A stretch of 64,000 bases of DNA from the NCBI GenBank assembly GCA_016721565.1, contig JADKHW010000004.1, positions 44,787-108,786 on the forward strand, written 5' to 3'. The notes under the pieces are model-generated. The model worked only from the letters and a program-made list of their open reading frames with translations, was not told where the DNA came from and ran no database searches. Positions 25,263 through 34,549 of the stretch are shown here, in pieces. The position numbers and the translations under genes were made by a program. Position 1 is the first letter of the stretch; every line of letters begins with the position of its first letter. The DNA is from a bacterium. Its GTDB lineage: Bacteria; Electryoneota; RPQS01.

Positions 25263-25610
25263 GTAGTGGCGGGTCTTGACCCGCCTGCAATGTAGGGGCG
25301 GATGGCAATCCGCCCGTGCCAGGCAAGACCCATTATGTAGGGGCGGATGGCAATCCGCCCGCGTCAAGCAAGACCAACAACGACCAAATCACATTGTCAT
25401 CCCGCAGCGCAGCGAAGGGACCTACTCAAGCACCACGCAAACCCCAAACGCAACAAACGAATGCCGTAGTGGCAGGGCTTGCCCTGCCTTCAGAGTGTAG
25501 GGGCGGCGAATAGGCAGCCTGTCCCGTTAGGGATGCCGCCCGTGCCGGGCAAAATCGAGATTTTTCGACTCCACCGCACGCCGTAGTGGCGGGTCTTGAC
25601 CCGCCCGCAA
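25263..25610. repeat. Cluster of six REP-like palindromic units
   Basis: Units begin GTAGTGGC or GTAGGGGC and contain a GC-rich palindrome such as GGCGGGTCTTGACCCGCC or GGCGGATGGCAATCCGCC, ending GCCCG. They start at 25263, 25292, 25337, 25466, 25497 and 25583. Between the third and fourth is a second repeat-like segment reading CATCCCGCAGCGCAGCGAAG (from about 25397). The spacers differ in length and content, so this is not a CRISPR array. Such units are usually intergenic and some are moved by RAYT transposases; none is in the window. Confidence 0.8.
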
Positions 25611-25700
25611 ACCCCACCCCTTGACATTCTCAACTCAAAACCCCTTCTTATCCAAAGGTCATCGGAACAAACGAACCCCCTCACCTCGGAGACCAAAATA

Positions 25701-28700
25701 ATGACGCGAATTCTATCTGTATTCAATCTTTTGAAGCGGGTGGGGTTCGCGCTTTTGTTGTTGGGAAATATGGCGCTGGCCCAGCCACCCGAACTGATTT
25801 GGAGCAGCGATTGGCGAAGAAGCCGCCGAATTCATCTATAACACGAAACCACTTGCAGATGGAAGCGGATTTGTCTTCTGTGGTGCTACCGAGAACATCC
25901 AGTTTGGTGACAAGCGCGCTCGCCTTGGACAGACGGATCTGCTCGGATTTGTCACGGTCGTTTGGGAGTATCGATTTGAGTGGGATGCTGAAGCCCGATC
26001 CGTTTGTGCGTTGGCCGATGGCGGGTTTGCGATTTGCGGATCGTTTGCGGTTGGAAATCAAAGCCGTTCGTTTGTGGTTCGAGTCAACACGTTGGGCGAA
26101 AGGCTTTGGACCTATTTGAGCCTCGTTGGCACTTGGGATGAAGCTATCGGCGTTCACGAGCTTGATGACGGATCGCTCATGGTTTTCGGAACAGTCTTGA
26201 ATGCCGGCAATGCGAAGGATGTGTATTCGGAACGGCTAAGCGCAAGCGGTGAATTCGTTAGCCGCGTGGTTCATCCAAAGTTACGCGACCAAATAGCGAA
26301 GTCAAGCGCGCTGAACGAAACCCACTATGTGATTTGCGGAAAGACAAACGTCGCAAACGGGAACGATAACGCGTTTGTGCTCAAAGCTGAACTTGACGGA
26401 GACACACTGTGGACACGGTCGCAAGGCGGAGCGGCCTCCGATGTAGCAAACGACCTCGTCTTGTTGGATGATGGCGCTGTCGTTGTGGCCGGTATCTACA
26501 TGGAGCAAGCGTGGTGCGACCGGACGTGTGGATTTACAAAATCAATTCTGATGGCTCCTCGGGCTGGAATCAAGTCTATCCAACGGACGGCTGGGAATAC
26601 ATCAATACGATTGAACAAATCGATGACGGCAGTTTCCTGCTATGCGGTTCGATTGGTAATTCTGTGAACGGCAACCCGAATTTCTACGTTTTCAAAACCG
26701 ATTCAGCCGGAAATCAACGTTGGGCTTGGGACAATGGCGGCAACGAGTCAGACGAAGCGACCGGTGTGCAGGTAGTCGGCGACTCTATTTTCGTGACAGG
26801 TCACTCGCTATCATATTCAGATAATTCCGATTTGCGCTTTGTGATGCTCGAAAGCGACCTCACGTTCATCCGCGAGACAACCTATGGCAGGTCGTTTAAT
26901 GAATATGTGCGATCTCCGATCCAAACGGATGATGGTGGGTTTCTTGTTCCCCGAAGGGCGACAAATAAGGTCGCACCGCCTGGTGGATTTATTGGTTCAC
27001 TGACAAGAACAGACTCGCTTGGCAATGTCCTTTGGCGTAGGCAATACGGGGCGCGATTTCCATCCAGCAACGCTGATTCAGACAATCGACGGAGGAAGGC
27101 TGTTCTCGGATATCCTAGGATTCAACTCATAAAGGTAGATTCTTTGGGAATTCAAGAGTGGTCCGCCCGCATATGTCACGCCCTACGGAGGATACGGCCT
27201 TTACATGGAACAGGCTGTTGACGGATCGTTCATAGTTATTTCAGACGAACCTTTGGCCCCACATCTCGGTCAATTCGGCATTTCGAAGTTTAGCGAGTCA
27301 GGCGCGCTTATTTCTTATCGAAACATAATAACTGGCTCTGAACCTCATGTTACTGGGTTCTCCAAAATGCCAAATAATGAATTCAGACTTATTGGCTATT
27401 TTGCTAATCATGCCTTTTGCATGGCCTTGTCTGAGGGTGGAGATTCCCTTTGGACAATTATCTTTCCAGAAAGTGACGAACTGGCCTCGTACTCGATCGT
27501 TCCGATGGAAGACAATGGAATATTGACCGTACTAACAGACAGGACATCAACTTGAAAGTTGTGCGATTGGACAATAATGGCAATACTGTGTGGTCACATC
27601 CACATTGGCCTGCGTATGAGCTGTTAAGTGTCCTTTATCATCTTACCGACGGTCGCTATATGGGATTCGGATCTTTCGAGTGCGATAGCGCAGGTCGAAT
27701 TCTCTGGGGTGAACTACCGAACGGTGTACCCTTTTCAGGTTCGAGTGGATCGCTATATACCATTAACTTGACGGAAATTGAAGATATAGATGTTACAACT
27801 TTGAGGTACTACGGACAAGGATTTGCAGAACCGCAGCTCTTTATTGAACCAGATCGTTTGGATTTCGGCACGATAGTCCCAAATGAGGATACAACATTGT
27901 CTCTTGTGGTGCACAATGCCGGAACTCTACCGCTCCTTGTATCAGACATTTCCGTAGATCCACCTTTCTTTATCGACGCGGCATTCCCACTTAGCTTTAA
28001 ATAGACGACTCACAATTTGTTCCACATTCGCTTTCCCCTTCAAGCGACGGATTGTTCGTAGATACGCTTGAAATATCCAGTCCTTCTTCGGGCGGGCTGC
28101 GCCGAATACCAGTTCAGGGAAGACAGGGTTTACCGTGGCTGTTTTCAGATCCGGACTTCATTAGTTTAGGACGTATCGGAGTTGGTGACACGGCATCACA
28201 GGACATTGTCTTTTCCGTTGAAATAGCGTCAGGCACGATCACGATAGATTCAGTTTTGGTACCGGAAGCTGTCATTCAAATGGATTTGCCGCAGACTATT
28301 TCTACAGGTGAAACAGCAAGCGCAGTCATATCTTTTATTCCGTCAGAATCTGGGGCGCAATTCAGACAATTTAGGTTTTACCACAACGGCCACAGTGGTG
28401 TGACTTTCCTTCCGCTTGTTGCAGATGCAGTAGATCGGAGTGTTAATGCGACCCCTGACACCTTGCGGTTTGACACCGTCGCGGTCGGTGACACTTCACG
28501 TTTACAATTATTGTTAACTTCTCCGAATGACGTTGCAATCCGAATAGACTCAATAAGATTGCCGAGTTGGCTCAACTCTGAGGCAGATTTTCCTGTGCTG
28601 GTTGATGAAGATGCGCCAAGATCCATAGAAATTAGATTTGTACCGGAAAACGCAAACGCTTTTGTGGATGGTGTAGTTTTCACGGAATGGTGCAAATATG

Positions 28701-29034
28701 CCGTTAATATTGCTTGCTCGCGCAGTTGGGGTTCCGTTGGATGCCGAATCAGAAGGCGAGGCTTGCTCCCACTTCGTTTGGAATTACCGGTGTTTCTCCC
28801 AACCCCTTCAACCCCACAACAACTCTGAGCTTCTCCTGGCCAAACCTGTCGCTTGTAGAGCTTACGGTATATGATGTCTTGGGCAGGGTCGTGATGTCAC
28901 ATCAATTAGGTATGTTGAATGCTGGCGTTCACGATGTTGTGGTGGATGGAGCGGAATGGAGTTCAGGGGTTTATTTTGCGTCGGTGTCTGCGGGAGAATG
29001 GCGGGGCGCAGTGAAGATGGCACTCGTGAGATAG
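25701..29034 (+). pseudogene. Secreted WD/PQQ-type repeat protein with type IX sorting domain, many frameshifts
   Basis: A signal peptide (ending MALAQPPELIW) opens the gene at ATG 25701. Coding continues in successive frames at about 25807, 26510, 27075, 27175, 27550, 28020 and 28710. The pieces together give beta-propeller-like repeats (QIDDGSFLLCGS, QTDDGGFLV, KTDSAGNQRW), two ASH-like Ig domains (LFIEPDRLDFGTIVPNEDTT) and a C-terminal type IX sorting domain (GVSPNPFNPTTTLSFSW, GVYFASVSAGEW, KMALVR). At least seven single-base breaks are needed to join them. This is either a decaying gene or a stretch with base errors. Confidence 0.8.
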
Positions 29035-29052
29035 AGAGTCGGTACAAATCGT

Positions 29053-29076
29053 AAGGCGGCCAATGGCCGCCTTTCT
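29053..29076 (+). terminator. Terminator after the frameshifted repeat-protein gene
   Basis: Stem AAGGCGGCC / GGCCGCCTT with loop AAT followed by TCTT; 9 bp, GC-rich, 19 nt after the stop. Confidence 0.8.
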
Positions 29077-29164
29077 TATGCCCTTTGCCTCCAAATTCCC
29101 GAATTTTCTCCCTAACCCCATTCCCCGTAAAGACTTGTTAAGTCTAATATTTGAAAAATTTACC

Positions 29165-29193
29165 TTGACCATGCGTTCAAAATTTCGTATATT
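29165..29193 (+). promoter_or_regulatory. Sigma-70 promoter with long leader upstream of ychF-like gene
   Basis: TTGACC (29165-29170), 17-bp spacer, TATATT (29188-29193). The predicted start near 29200 leaves about 240 nt before the GTPase gene. Confidence 0.65.
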
Positions 29194-29437
29194 ATAGTGT
29201 TATGAAAATCAAGGGAATAGACTTGTGAAAAAAAGGTGCACCCCCGAAAATTAACCTCCTTGTTTATCTGACAACTCCTGTTTGGTCAATTATTAGCGTT
29301 TTACACAGAAACAGTAGTTTACAACCCCTCCTCGCCTCTCCAAAATTCAGCTCGCCTCGCTGGTGGAGTTTCCCGCCAAAATTCCCTAAATTGTGGCTTA
29401 GTCTGGTTTTCATCCCTTCCCTAAGCCCCCATCCCCT
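29194..29437 (+). other. Long untranslated leader or intergenic region
   Basis: It holds a possible 8-codon peptide frame (29202-29228, MKIKGIDL) and a C/T-rich pre-start stretch with no good Shine-Dalgarno sequence before GTG 29438. I recognise no riboswitch class. Confidence 0.4.
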
Positions 29438-30517
29438 GTGAATATCGGCCTCATCGGTGCCCCCCAATCCGGGAAGACCACCGTTTTTCATCTATTGACC
29501 GGAACCGAGCCTGATCCCGTCGCCGCTCACAAGCGCGAATCCCTGCGCGCCGTCACGCAAGTCCCCGACCCGCGTGTGGACAAGCTTGGCGAAATGAGCG
29601 ACTCGCGCAAACTCGTTTACACGACCGTCGAGTATCTGGATACACCCGGCCTTGAAGAGGGCGCGTCCAAACAAAGCTGGTTCGAAGGCGTTTTCAGCGG
29701 CGAACTCAAGAATGCCGATGCGCTCGCGCTCGTAGTGCGCGGCTTCGAACTCGACGGCGCACTCGAATCCGCTGATCCGCCGCGCGACATTAAGCGCGTG
29801 CAGGACGAACTCATCTTCAGCGACCTAATCGTCATCGAGAAGCGCCACGACAAACTGCAAAAGCAGGTGCGTGTCAAAACGCCGTCCGCACAAGAGACGA
29901 TGGAGCTTGAAGTCTTAGAGCGCGCCAAAGCGCAACTCGAAGACGGCAAGCCCCTGCGCGTGCTCGATCTCGGAGTACACGAGAAGAAAGCCCTGCGCGG
30001 CTTCCAACTCCTAAGCGAAAAACCGATGTTGGTCGTGCTCAACCTTGCCGAAGGAAATTTGAGCAACGCTTTAAGTTTCGCCGACAAACTCACGACCGAA
30101 TTTGCCGCCGACGGCATGGCAGTAATTGGTCTGTCCGCCGCCATCGAAGCCGAGATCGCAAGACTCGACGATGAAGAGCGCGCCGTGTTCATGGCCGATT
30201 TAGGCGTCAGCGAGATCGCCCGCGACCGCGTACTTCAAGCAAGTTACAAGTTATTGGGTCTGCAAAGCTTCCTGACCACCGGTGACAAAGAAACACGTGC
30301 GTGGACCATAAGAAGAGGGGAGACCGCCGTAGAAGCCGCCGGAGTCATCCATAGCGATTTAGCCAAAGGCTTCATCCGCGCCGAAGTCGTCCACTACGAC
30401 GATTTCGTCCGCGAGAACGGCTACGTAGGCTGCAAAGCCAAAGGTATGGTGCGCTTGGAAGGCAAAGAATACGTCGTAAAAGACGGCGACATTCTCGTCA
30501 TCAGGCACAGTGGTTGA
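29438..30517 (+). CDS. YchF/OLA1-family P-loop GTPase (divergent)
   Basis: The 359-residue protein starts at GTG (MNIGLIGAPQSGKTTVF). The P-loop GAPQSGKT (residues 7-14) differs from the usual YchF G(L/Y)PNVGKS. The switch II segment DTPGLEEGAS, a coiled-coil insertion (~residues 120-165) and the DUF933/TGS-like C-terminus (ETAVEAAGVIHSDLAKGFIRAEVV, VRENGYVGCKAKG) match the family. The guanine-specificity segment reads NLAEGN, the NxxE form typical of ATP-preferring YchF. The role is translation- or stress-related in relatives; here it is inferred only. Confidence 0.85.
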   Translation: MNIGLIGAPQSGKTTVFHLLTGTEPDPVAAHKRESLRAVTQVPDPRVDKLGEMSDSRKLVYTTVEYLDTPGLEEGASKQSWFEGVFSGELKNADALALVVRGFELDGALESADPPRDIKRVQDELIFSDLIVIEKRHDKLQKQVRVKTPSAQETMELEVLERAKAQLEDGKPLRVLDLGVHEKKALRGFQLLSEKPMLVVLNLAEGNLSNALSFADKLTTEFAADGMAVIGLSAAIEAEIARLDDEERAVFMADLGVSEIARDRVLQASYKLLGLQSFLTTGDKETRAWTIRRGETAVEAAGVIHSDLAKGFIRAEVVHYDDFVRENGYVGCKAKGMVRLEGKEYVVKDGDILVIRHSG

Positions 30518-30539
30518 AAAATACTTCAAGAGAAAATTG

Positions 30540-30573
30540 AAAGACCCGTTGCAAACGCAACGGGTCTTTTTTT
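30540..30573 (+). terminator. Terminator after the YchF-like gene
   Basis: A perfect 13-bp stem (AAAGACCCGTTGC / GCAACGGGTCTTT) with loop AAAC and a run of seven T. Confidence 0.95.
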
Positions 30574-30696
30574 GCAATGTGAATTATTATGTCGCCCCAT
30601 CGCGACATGCAAACCCTTCAAAATACCACAAGTGTCGCAGCTTGCACGTTTCTGGCAGGATCATCACAATTGATGATGGTTCGCTTTGCAATTCCG

Positions 30697-30712
30697 TGGC
30701 ATGCACTTTGCA
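30697..30712 (+). promoter_or_regulatory. Sigma-54 (-24/-12) promoter of the pilB operon
   Basis: TGGCATGCACTTTGCA matches the consensus TGGCAC-N5-TTGCW with one mismatch and exact GG-GC spacing. Transcription should start near 30723, so the pilB start must lie downstream of that point. Confidence 0.85.
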
Positions 30713-30781
30713 AAAATGAAGCTTGATGCAAAGGCTATCTTCGAGAATGTTGCAAACGGAAAACCCCAGGCTACAGCACAA

Positions 30782-32479
30782 ATGAGTTCGCGACTGCCGA
30801 ATCTGCTGATCAGCAATGAGCTGATCTCGCAAGAACAATTTCTGATCTTCAAGTCACGTCAAAAGGACTCCGGCAACTCGGTTATCACCGAGCTGACGAA
30901 GCTTGGCGTCATTTCTGAAGATCAGATAGCGCAGTTTATTAGCAATTATTATAGCCTTGAGTTGGTAGACCTCGAGAAGATTACAGTTCCCGAACCGGTG
31001 CTGAAACTGCTCTCGAAGGACTTCATTCAAAAGTATCAGGTTCTTCCGCTTAGCCGCTCAGGCAAGACACTTCGAGTATCGCTCGTGGATCCCAGTATTG
31101 ATTTTGTACTTGAAGACATCAAGTTCATCACAGGTTTCAACGTGCAGCCGGTGGTGTGCACGGAAACACAGTTCCTGCGGGCTATCGAGCGCTACTATCA
31201 GATGGGTGGAACGCTCAACAAGATACTCGCCGACATGGGCGAGGATTCCGGTGTTGAAGTTGTCTCACAATCCAATGACGCGGAGCTTGACAGACTAAAG
31301 GAAGAAGTTGAAACTGCGCCAGTTGTCAAACTTGTTGACGGTATCTTGACGGATGCTGTTAATAAGAAGGCTTCGGATATTCACCTTGAGCCGTACGAGA
31401 ATCAGTTCCGCGTGCGCTTCCGTGTGGACGGTGTGCTGATTGAAGTGATGTCGCCGCCGACACACCTGAAGGCCGCAATTGTCTCGCGTATTAAGATCAT
31501 GGCGAAACTCAATATCGCCGAGCGCCGCGTGCCGCAAGACGGTCACATCAAGATGAAGCTTGGTGACAAAGCCATCGACTTGCGTGTGTCAACGCTTCCT
31601 ACGCTGTTCGGCGAAAAGATCGTGATGCGTATTTTGGACAAGTCCAATCTTACGCTTGATTTGCATTCGTTTGGATTTCCCGAGAAAGCTCTCACCGATT
31701 TCGAAAAAGCGATTCGCATGCCGCACGGTTTGATTCTGGTGACCGGGCCGACCGGTTCCGGCAAGACGACGACGCTGTATAGCGTGCTTTCCAAATTGAA
31801 TACACCGACAGTCAATACTATGACTGCTGAGGACCCGGTCGAATACAATTTCGCCGGACTAAATCAGGTGCAAGTTAAGGAAGATGTGGGACTCACGTTT
31901 TCCTCGGCGCTGAAATCATTCTTGCGTCAGGACCCTGACATCATTATGATCGGTGAGATTCGTGACTTGGAGACGGGTTCTATTGCCGTCCGCGCCGCGC
32001 TCACGGGTCACTTAGTGTTGTCAACGCCGCACACGAATTCGGCAGCGGCAACCGTTACTCGCATGATTGATATGGGGATTGAGCGCTTCCTTGTTTCATC
32101 GTCAGTGAACATCGTTTTGGCGCAACGTCTTATGCGAAAGATTTGTAAGAAGTGTAAGGTGCCAGTTGAAGTGCATCCCGAAGCGTTGCGCGAAGTAGGT
32201 CTTGACCCAGAGCAACTAAAAGGCATGACCTACTATCACGGAGCAGGCTGCGCAGAGTGCAACAACAGCGGTTACAAAGGCCGAACCGGAATTTACGAAG
32301 TTATGCCAATGACTCCGAAGATTCGTGAAATGGTGCTTGATTGCAAGAATACGTACGAAATTGAAGCTACAGCGGTCAAAGAAGGTATGCTAACACTTCG
32401 CATGGATGCATGCGAAAAGTTTAAGGCCGGTACAACGACCATTGAAGAAGTCTTGAGAATTACTGGTGAGGGCCATTGA
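30782..32479 (+). CDS. pilB: Type IV pilus extension ATPase PilB
   Basis: An N-terminal MshEN/T2SSE-N region (SRLPNLLISNELISQEQF onward) is followed by the secretion ATPase domain. It has Walker A GPTGSGKTT (about residue 322), the Asp box, Walker B (IIMIGEIRDLET) and the zinc motif CKKC...CAEC. PilB powers pilin polymerisation at the inner membrane. The frame is open upstream to 30686, but those ATGs precede or coincide with the sigma-54 start site, so ATG 30782 (565 residues) is chosen. It heads a run of pilus genes. Confidence 0.93.
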   Translation: MSSRLPNLLISNELISQEQFLIFKSRQKDSGNSVITELTKLGVISEDQIAQFISNYYSLELVDLEKITVPEPVLKLLSKDFIQKYQVLPLSRSGKTLRVSLVDPSIDFVLEDIKFITGFNVQPVVCTETQFLRAIERYYQMGGTLNKILADMGEDSGVEVVSQSNDAELDRLKEEVETAPVVKLVDGILTDAVNKKASDIHLEPYENQFRVRFRVDGVLIEVMSPPTHLKAAIVSRIKIMAKLNIAERRVPQDGHIKMKLGDKAIDLRVSTLPTLFGEKIVMRILDKSNLTLDLHSFGFPEKALTDFEKAIRMPHGLILVTGPTGSGKTTTLYSVLSKLNTPTVNTMTAEDPVEYNFAGLNQVQVKEDVGLTFSSALKSFLRQDPDIIMIGEIRDLETGSIAVRAALTGHLVLSTPHTNSAAATVTRMIDMGIERFLVSSSVNIVLAQRLMRKICKKCKVPVEVHPEALREVGLDPEQLKGMTYYHGAGCAECNNSGYKGRTGIYEVMPMTPKIREMVLDCKNTYEIEATAVKEGMLTLRMDACEKFKAGTTTIEEVLRITGEGH

Positions 32480-32481
32480 TC

Positions 32482-33399
32482 ATGAGTAGCCGGGTGTCAC
32501 TATATCTTGAGCGGCTGTTGCTGGATGACTTGCTCTTTCTTGAGACTGAGCTGAATCGGCGGAAGGAGCGGTTTCGCCGCGAGCATGTTGTCATGGCAAT
32601 ACAATCAGAACAAAAACTTCTGACTACGTATCGGCGAGATAAGCTTGAGCAAATCACGAAAGAGCTGCGTCGTTTCATTAATGAATGCGCGGTTGCAGGG
32701 AGCGGTGTACAATTGGCATTCTCGCCTGACGTATCGCTCTTGCTCTTCAGAGATGTTCCCAGCGCGTCAAAAACCGCTTCGCACTTGTTAACCGGACTTG
32801 CAGAGTTGAACGGCAAACTTGCAATGGGCGATAATCGAATTTCGCTAAAGATGGGATTGTCTTGTGGCAGTGATGTTTTGGCCGCAGGGTCAATGAGATC
32901 AGTTCGGCAATCGGCACTGGTTAGGCGGGCCAGTCAATGCGCATGGAAAGCACCCGGCGGTGCACTTCTAATTGATGAAAACTCTATGAATCGTTGGGAG
33001 CCTCGGCATGAACCCATGCGAATTCCAATCGATATCGATGGTGTTTCTGTATATAAGGTTTCGCCAAACAGAGGAGAGGCAGCTTCGCCGGTAGTGGATG
33101 AAAACCACCTGCTCGACTTCCTAAAGCAAGTTGCAAAGAAGAGAATCACCACCCTAAAATACTCGCTTTTGCGTGAAGAAGCTGAATCAGACTCTAATAG
33201 TGCATGGTCAAGACCTGTTGCGCGCGCGGTCATTACGCTGGAAGCGTTTGATCCGGGTGAAATGCGGAACATTTCGCACGTTACAAAATGCGCGCTTAGC
33301 GAGTACGCCGGGCACGTTGATAGAATCCGCCGCCTTGTTAGTGATTTAGGTTTAGGCTTGGTTAAGCATGAAGAAGCGTCGTCCATATCCGCAGGATAA
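32482..33399 (+). CDS. Degenerate class III nucleotide-cyclase-like protein
   Basis: The ~305-residue protein has a helical N-terminus (LERLLLDDLLFLETELNRR). A region from ~70 to 200 follows the class III adenylate-cyclase fold pattern: VQLAFSPDVSLLLF at the position of the first metal-Asp strand, ISLKMGLSCGSDVLAAG (like the VRIGIHTG motif), then ALVRRASQCAWKAPGGALLI (like NLAARLCSLA..GEI). The catalytic Asp pair and the transition-state Asn/Arg are not evident, so it is probably a non-enzymatic regulator. It lies 2 nt after pilB and 12 nt before pilT. The family call is tentative. Confidence 0.45.
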   Translation: MSSRVSLYLERLLLDDLLFLETELNRRKERFRREHVVMAIQSEQKLLTTYRRDKLEQITKELRRFINECAVAGSGVQLAFSPDVSLLLFRDVPSASKTASHLLTGLAELNGKLAMGDNRISLKMGLSCGSDVLAAGSMRSVRQSALVRRASQCAWKAPGGALLIDENSMNRWEPRHEPMRIPIDIDGVSVYKVSPNRGEAASPVVDENHLLDFLKQVAKKRITTLKYSLLREEAESDSNSAWSRPVARAVITLEAFDPGEMRNISHVTKCALSEYAGHVDRIRRLVSDLGLGLVKHEEASSISAG

Positions 33400-33411
33400 T
33401 TAGGAGTAGCA

Positions 33412-34530
33412 ATGAGTAATAGAGTAGATATCCGAAAACTCCTTGAGGAGCTAATCGCGGCGCGAGGAAGCGACTTGCATCTTGCCGTCAACAGTCCACC
33501 TCGAGTCCGAGTTGACCAACAACTCGTTCCACTGAAATATGAGGCGCTTACTCCAGAAGATTGCAAAGCCCTCGCATACAGCATTCTTACTGACAAGCAG
33601 CAAAAGAAGCTGGAACTTGAGTACGAAGTGGACTTCGCGTTCGGCATTGAGGGGTTGTCGCGCTTTCGTGGAAACGTCTTTTTCCAGCGCGGGTCGTTGA
33701 CGACGGTCATTCGCGCAATCCCCTTTACAATTCCGCAAATTGAACAATTGCGCTTGCCGAGAATCTGCCAGGCTTTTCCGAATAAGCCTAAGGGACTGAT
33801 TCTGGTGACAGGGCCGACAGGTTCAGGCAAATCTACAAGTCTTGCCGCAATTGTCGATCGCATCAACACCGAGCGCCCGGTGCACATTATCACTGTTGAA
33901 GATCCCGTGGAGTATGTACATACTCACAAGCGCGCGCTTGTCAATCAACGCGAAGTGGGCGCCGACACCAAGAGTTTTGCTACCGCGCTCAAATATGTGC
34001 TTCGTCAAGACCCTGACGTCATTCTGGTCGGCGAAATGAGAGATCAAGAGACTATTCAAGCAGCACTCACGGCTGCGGAAACCGGCCATCTTGTGTTTGC
34101 CACTCTGCATACAAACTCCGCTACAGAATCCGTTAACCGTATCATTGACGTGTTCCCGCCGCATCAGCAAGGGCAGGTTCGCGCACAGCTTTCTATGTCG
34201 CTTGAGGCCGTGATGACACAAAAGCTCATTCCGAAGAAATCGGGACAGGGCGTTGTACTCGCTGCTGAAGTAATGATTCTTACTCCGGCGATTCGCGCAC
34301 TAATTCGCGAGAATAAGGTTCACGAGATGTACGGTATTTTGCAGGTTTCGCAAAAGTACGGTATGCAGACTTTGAATATGTCCCTATACGATTTGGTTAT
34401 GACGAAGCAAATCAGTCCTGAACGCGCGTTGATGGTTGCAAACTCCGCCGAAGAGTTGCAGCGCATGATGGGACCGTCCGCGCCTGCGTCGACTACGCCG
34501 ACCGGCCGTCCTTCTATTCAGCCGCGCTAA
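33412..34530 (+). CDS. pilT: Type IV pilus retraction ATPase PilT
   Basis: The 372-residue protein has the start segment RKLLEELIAARGSDLHLAVN, Walker A GPTGSGKST (residue ~134), Asp box VEDPVEY, Walker B ILVGEMRDQET and the PilT C-terminal AIRALIRENK motif needed for retraction. It disassembles the pilus during twitching. AGGAG precedes the ATG. A divergent paralogue lies at 49.9 kb. Confidence 0.95.
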   Translation: MSNRVDIRKLLEELIAARGSDLHLAVNSPPRVRVDQQLVPLKYEALTPEDCKALAYSILTDKQQKKLELEYEVDFAFGIEGLSRFRGNVFFQRGSLTTVIRAIPFTIPQIEQLRLPRICQAFPNKPKGLILVTGPTGSGKSTSLAAIVDRINTERPVHIITVEDPVEYVHTHKRALVNQREVGADTKSFATALKYVLRQDPDVILVGEMRDQETIQAALTAAETGHLVFATLHTNSATESVNRIIDVFPPHQQGQVRAQLSMSLEAVMTQKLIPKKSGQGVVLAAEVMILTPAIRALIRENKVHEMYGILQVSQKYGMQTLNMSLYDLVMTKQISPERALMVANSAEELQRMMGPSAPASTTPTGRPSIQPR

Positions 34531-34549
34531 GATATAAGAGGAGAGCAGC

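Noticed and set aside
25263..25610. CRISPR array
   Set aside because: Units are themselves palindromic, vary in sequence and orientation, and spacers are irregular in length.
25276..25726. Open frames on both strands with Arg- and Pro-rich products
   Set aside because: They are translations of the REP-like palindromes, have no Shine-Dalgarno sequence and no coding character.
29202..29228. Eight-codon leader peptide MKIKGIDL
   Set aside because: No Shine-Dalgarno sequence, no run of regulatory codons and no attenuator hairpin after it; chance is likely.
30686..30781. Upstream ATGs (30686, 30701, 30716) as start of pilB
   Set aside because: They precede or overlap the -24/-12 promoter and its predicted transcription start near 30723.
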